Assembly: GCA_024644775.1 (NCBI GenBank)
Contig: JAHEHB010000085.1
Span: forward strand, 1-15,342
Direction of reading: 5' to 3'
From: Deltaproteobacteria bacterium
GTDB taxonomy: Bacteria > Desulfobacterota > Desulfobacteria > Desulfobacterales > SURF-15
Length of the DNA stretch: 15,342 bases
The notes beneath the pieces are model-generated. The model was given only the letters and a program-made list of their open reading frames with translations, ran no database searches and was not told where the DNA came from. Positions 13,298 through 15,342 of the stretch are shown here, one piece after another (the first letter of the stretch is position 1; every line of letters starts with the position of its first letter). A program made the position numbers and the translations under genes.

Positions 13298-15034
13298 TTA
13301 TATCGAAATTTTCGGCTTTAGTTTCTGAAGATTTTCTCTGGCAAAATCGATGGCGGGATCCATGGCCAAAGCGACTTCATAGTAGTGGATCGCTTGTGTG
13401 GTATCTCCCATATCCCGATAGTTTGAGGCGATATTCGCGTAATCGATGGCGGACCCTGGATTTAATGAAATCACCTTTTTGAAGCATTCTATAGCTTTTA
13501 TGTGTTGTTTTAACTTGAAATGGCAAAACCCCTGTAAATTATATATATCCGTCCTTTCTGAGTCATACCTTTCTGCTTCATCGAGCACCTCGAGGGCGTT
13601 GCGATATTCTGCCATATCTTTGAGACAGATTCCCATATACACATAAATACTGGGTACGTCCTGCTGGGTGGGATGACGTTCCAGGGATTTTTGAAAGCAA
13701 GCAAGTGCTTCCGTCAGATCCCCTGTGGCGATATGGCAGGTACCCAGATAAAACATCGTATAGTATTGGCCGGGTAATGTTCGATCAAATGCTTGGAGCT
13801 TACGAATGGCCGTTTCCGGATGTTGGGTTTCAGCCAGGATCTTGGCTGAAAACATTCCCACACTCGTACCGATGGCGCGTTCACGAAAATGCGCACCCGG
13901 AATGATCGTATAGAAAGCCGGTATTTCAAGCAATGGATGCATGGTATTCACAACAATCACTTCCAGCCCTCTTTTTGAAAGTGCCGCTATACATCGCTCG
14001 ATTTCCGTTTTAATGTTTGAATCCGACAGATTCGGCAGATTGGTAATATCGATTTTTTTATCCGCGTTCATGACATAGCCGGCCGCTTCGATGCTATTGA
14101 ATTTCGGAAGGCCACTGGCCACATAATTTGCCTCCGTGTTAAAGTCACCCCCTAACTGAGCGACTTCGGTCAGTGCGCGACTCAGGGCCTTTTGAGGATC
14201 CGGTGTCGTACCCGCTGTCCAAACGATTTCACTTTTTTCCGGAAAGGTTGACGGATCATAGGCCAAAGCCGCCACCGTCGGAATCCCCACATCTAAAGTA
14301 AAATCGCTTAGGTATAGCTTGATGCCGGCATGGCTGTATTTTTGCAGGATCTCCACAACCATCGGGTCGGTGGCGGATTCGGGGCGGATGGCCGGAACCG
14401 AAAGCTGGTTTTGGCTGATTACCGAAGACACGTGCCGTTCCACGACTTCACAGATACCCTGACTCAATGCTTCCTCCTGGCAATTGCCGGCCGATGGTCC
14501 ATTGAATTCGTTAATGGTGAAAAACCAGTTGAAGGGAATTAACAATGGTTCGCCACGAGACAGATTAAACGCCGGGGTCCATTTCAGCGGAATGGTTTCA
14601 AATATTTCTTTCGCTTTGGGAAGCGTCTCTGAATCATCGTGCACGGATTGTGCGATTAAGTGAAACGGGATGGCTCTGTTTCTAACATTGGTAAATGTGT
14701 CCACAATGAAATTATCCGGGTTATCGTAAAAATGAAAAAAACTGAATCTTTCCGCCAGTTCCATAACGGCACTGGCTTCCGCCTGCTGAGGAGTCGCACC
14801 TTTGCCCATCTGCTTTGCGGTGCCTATGGTGGATTTGGCATCCGCACCGCATATGCTGATATATACCGGTAGATCTAAGCGGCCGTTGTCGATGCGAACC
14901 GTTTCCTCAAGTATATCGATATCAAGATCCCGTAGCTTTTCTTTAAATCGTCTAACGGTCTCTTCAGGGGGCAATACTTTGTCCTGATCCATGGTAAACG
15001 TTTTAACCGCATCGTTTAGTGAGATAGATTTCAT
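13298..15034 (-). CDS. YcaO-domain protein with C-terminal TPR repeats
   Basis: A 578-aa protein. The YcaO domain (about 25-400) activates amide backbones with ATP; relatives make azolines, thioamides and amidines, and E. coli YcaO assists RimO in modifying ribosomal protein S12. ATP/Mg residues are visible: GKGATPQQAEAS followed by AVMELAER (77-96; E92, E95, R96), and NCQEEALSQGICEVVERH (184-201; E187/E188, E196, E199, R200). Four TPR units follow at about 424-457, 462-493, 495-527 and 529-561. The C-terminus lacks the Pro-rich tail of azoline-forming YcaOs. The frame runs on to a TTG at 15124, but a promoter overlaps that stretch, so I use ATG 15034 (MKSISLNDAV); ATG 15046 (MLPP) is the alternative. 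Neither has a clear ribosome site. No precursor peptide, dehydrogenase, TfuA or RimO gene is nearby. Confidence 0.9.
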   Translation of the reverse strand: MKSISLNDAVKTFTMDQDKVLPPEETVRRFKEKLRDLDIDILEETVRIDNGRLDLPVYISICGADAKSTIGTAKQMGKGATPQQAEASAVMELAERFSFFHFYDNPDNFIVDTFTNVRNRAIPFHLIAQSVHDDSETLPKAKEIFETIPLKWTPAFNLSRGEPLLIPFNWFFTINEFNGPSAGNCQEEALSQGICEVVERHVSSVISQNQLSVPAIRPESATDPMVVEILQKYSHAGIKLYLSDFTLDVGIPTVAALAYDPSTFPEKSEIVWTAGTTPDPQKALSRALTEVAQLGGDFNTEANYVASGLPKFNSIEAAGYVMNADKKIDITNLPNLSDSNIKTEIERCIAALSKRGLEVIVVNTMHPLLEIPAFYTIIPGAHFRERAIGTSVGMFSAKILAETQHPETAIRKLQAFDRTLPGQYYTMFYLGTCHIATGDLTEALACFQKSLERHPTQQDVPSIYVYMGICLKDMAEYRNALEVLDEAERYDSERTDIYNLQGFCHFKLKQHIKAIECFKKVISLNPGSAIDYANIASNYRDMGDTTQAIHYYEVALAMDPAIDFARENLQKLKPKISI

Positions 15035-15095
15035 TGGTGGTAACATAACCCTATGGGTGCAATTATTAAATTTAAAATGAATGATAACTTGGTTG

Positions 15096-15124
15096 AGTAT
15101 ACTATAAAAATGAGCCGATTTCAA
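15096..15124 (-). promoter_or_regulatory. Sigma70-type promoter for the ycaO-TPR gene
   Basis: On the - strand, -35 TTGAAA (15119-15124), a 17-nt spacer and -10 TATACT (15096-15101), each one mismatch from consensus. Transcription would begin about 15089, giving a leader of about 55 nt before ATG 15034. The TTG at 15124 would lie in the -35 box, so it cannot be the start of this transcript's protein. Confidence 0.65.
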
Positions 15125-15159
15125 AACGTTCCAGATTGCTCATTAAGATGTTTCGATCA

Positions 15160-15217
15160 TTGGATATTGGAATTTGGATATTGTTTGGAATTTGATTATT
15201 GTGATTTGGAATTTTTA
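15160..15217. repeat. TTTGGAATTTG degenerate tandem repeat
   Basis: A run of TTGGATATTGGAATTTGG, TATTGTTTGGAATTTGATTA and TTGTGATTTGGAATTTTT built from 10- to 12-nt units of the form (T)TTGGAATTTG with TATTG variants. It resembles degenerate intergenic repeats I recall from Desulfobacterales genomes. It lies just upstream of the YcaO promoter. Confidence 0.65.
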
Positions 15218-15342
15218 GCCTGCATCCAGAGAATCAAATTGCTTTCATGTGGCTGGGTTACGATTTACTTTGATGTTACCGTGTAAACCCCGTTTTTAAG
15301 TTGACCCCTTGAATACAATTTGATAAGAAACGAACCAAAATT

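Larger units (their letters stand above)
15035..15342. other. Upstream region of ycaO-TPR: leader, promoter and repeat, no gene
   Basis: From right to left it holds an unassigned AT-rich end (15219-15342), the TTTGGAATTTG repeat (15160-15217), the YcaO promoter (15096-15124) and an AT-rich leader. An open frame on + (15053-15286) is produced by the repeat and is not counted as a gene. Confidence 0.65.

Noticed and set aside
15035..15124. 30-codon extension of the YcaO-TPR protein from a TTG
   Set aside because: The TTG lies in the -35 box of the best promoter, and the sequence is not YcaO-like.
15053..15286. 77-codon open frame on + with LEFGYCLEFDYCDLEF
   Set aside because: The periodic peptide is a translation of the TTTGGAATTTG DNA repeat.

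Overview
The window looks like chromosomal DNA of a sulfate-reducing bacterium of the Desulfobacterota (order Desulfobacterales or near it). This rests on moderate GC, the particular mix of housekeeping genes, and several families of degenerate intergenic repeats (CACGAAG palindromes, TTTGGAATTTG, GAAACTTGAAACTGG, GGTGTCAGG) that I associate with such genomes. It is inference; no marker gene proves it. I see no tRNA, rRNA, CRISPR array, prophage or intact insertion sequence.

Left block, + strand (3-3565): a tight co-directional run of the pssA 3' end, asd, greA, rpoZ, a ttcA-family PP-loop ATPase and folE2. Gaps shrink from 80 nt to a 4-nt ATGA overlap, so this is probably one operon. It joins phospholipid synthesis, the aspartate amino-acid pathway, transcription elongation and RNA polymerase assembly, tRNA sulfur modification and pterin (folate/queuosine) synthesis. 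It ends at a perfect 27-bp inverted repeat that spans exactly from the folE2 stop to the stop of the convergent dacB gene.

Middle block, - strand (3663-8775), read right to left: gamma carbonic anhydrase, glycerate 2-kinase (34 nt apart, one operon with a visible sigma70-type promoter), then after a 400-nt repeat-bearing gap a DUF2156/LPG_synthase_C protein, dtd (D-aminoacyl-tRNA deacylase) and dacB (D-Ala-D-Ala carboxypeptidase/PBP4). Start sites of the carbonic anhydrase, the DUF2156 protein and YcaO had to be moved inward from the longest open frames.

Right block (9030-15342): cutA and yqgE on +, separated by a CACGAAG palindrome. Next comes a previously easy-to-miss 46-codon gene on - (10278-10418) encoding a small four-cysteine basic protein. 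A perfect 30-bp-arm palindrome follows, then an orphan 744-aa bacterial dynamin-like GTPase (+). Last is a YcaO-domain protein with four C-terminal TPR repeats (-), with a good promoter and no recognisable RiPP partner genes. The most interesting items are the small Cys protein, the two large perfect inverted repeats, the solitary dynamin and the YcaO-TPR protein.
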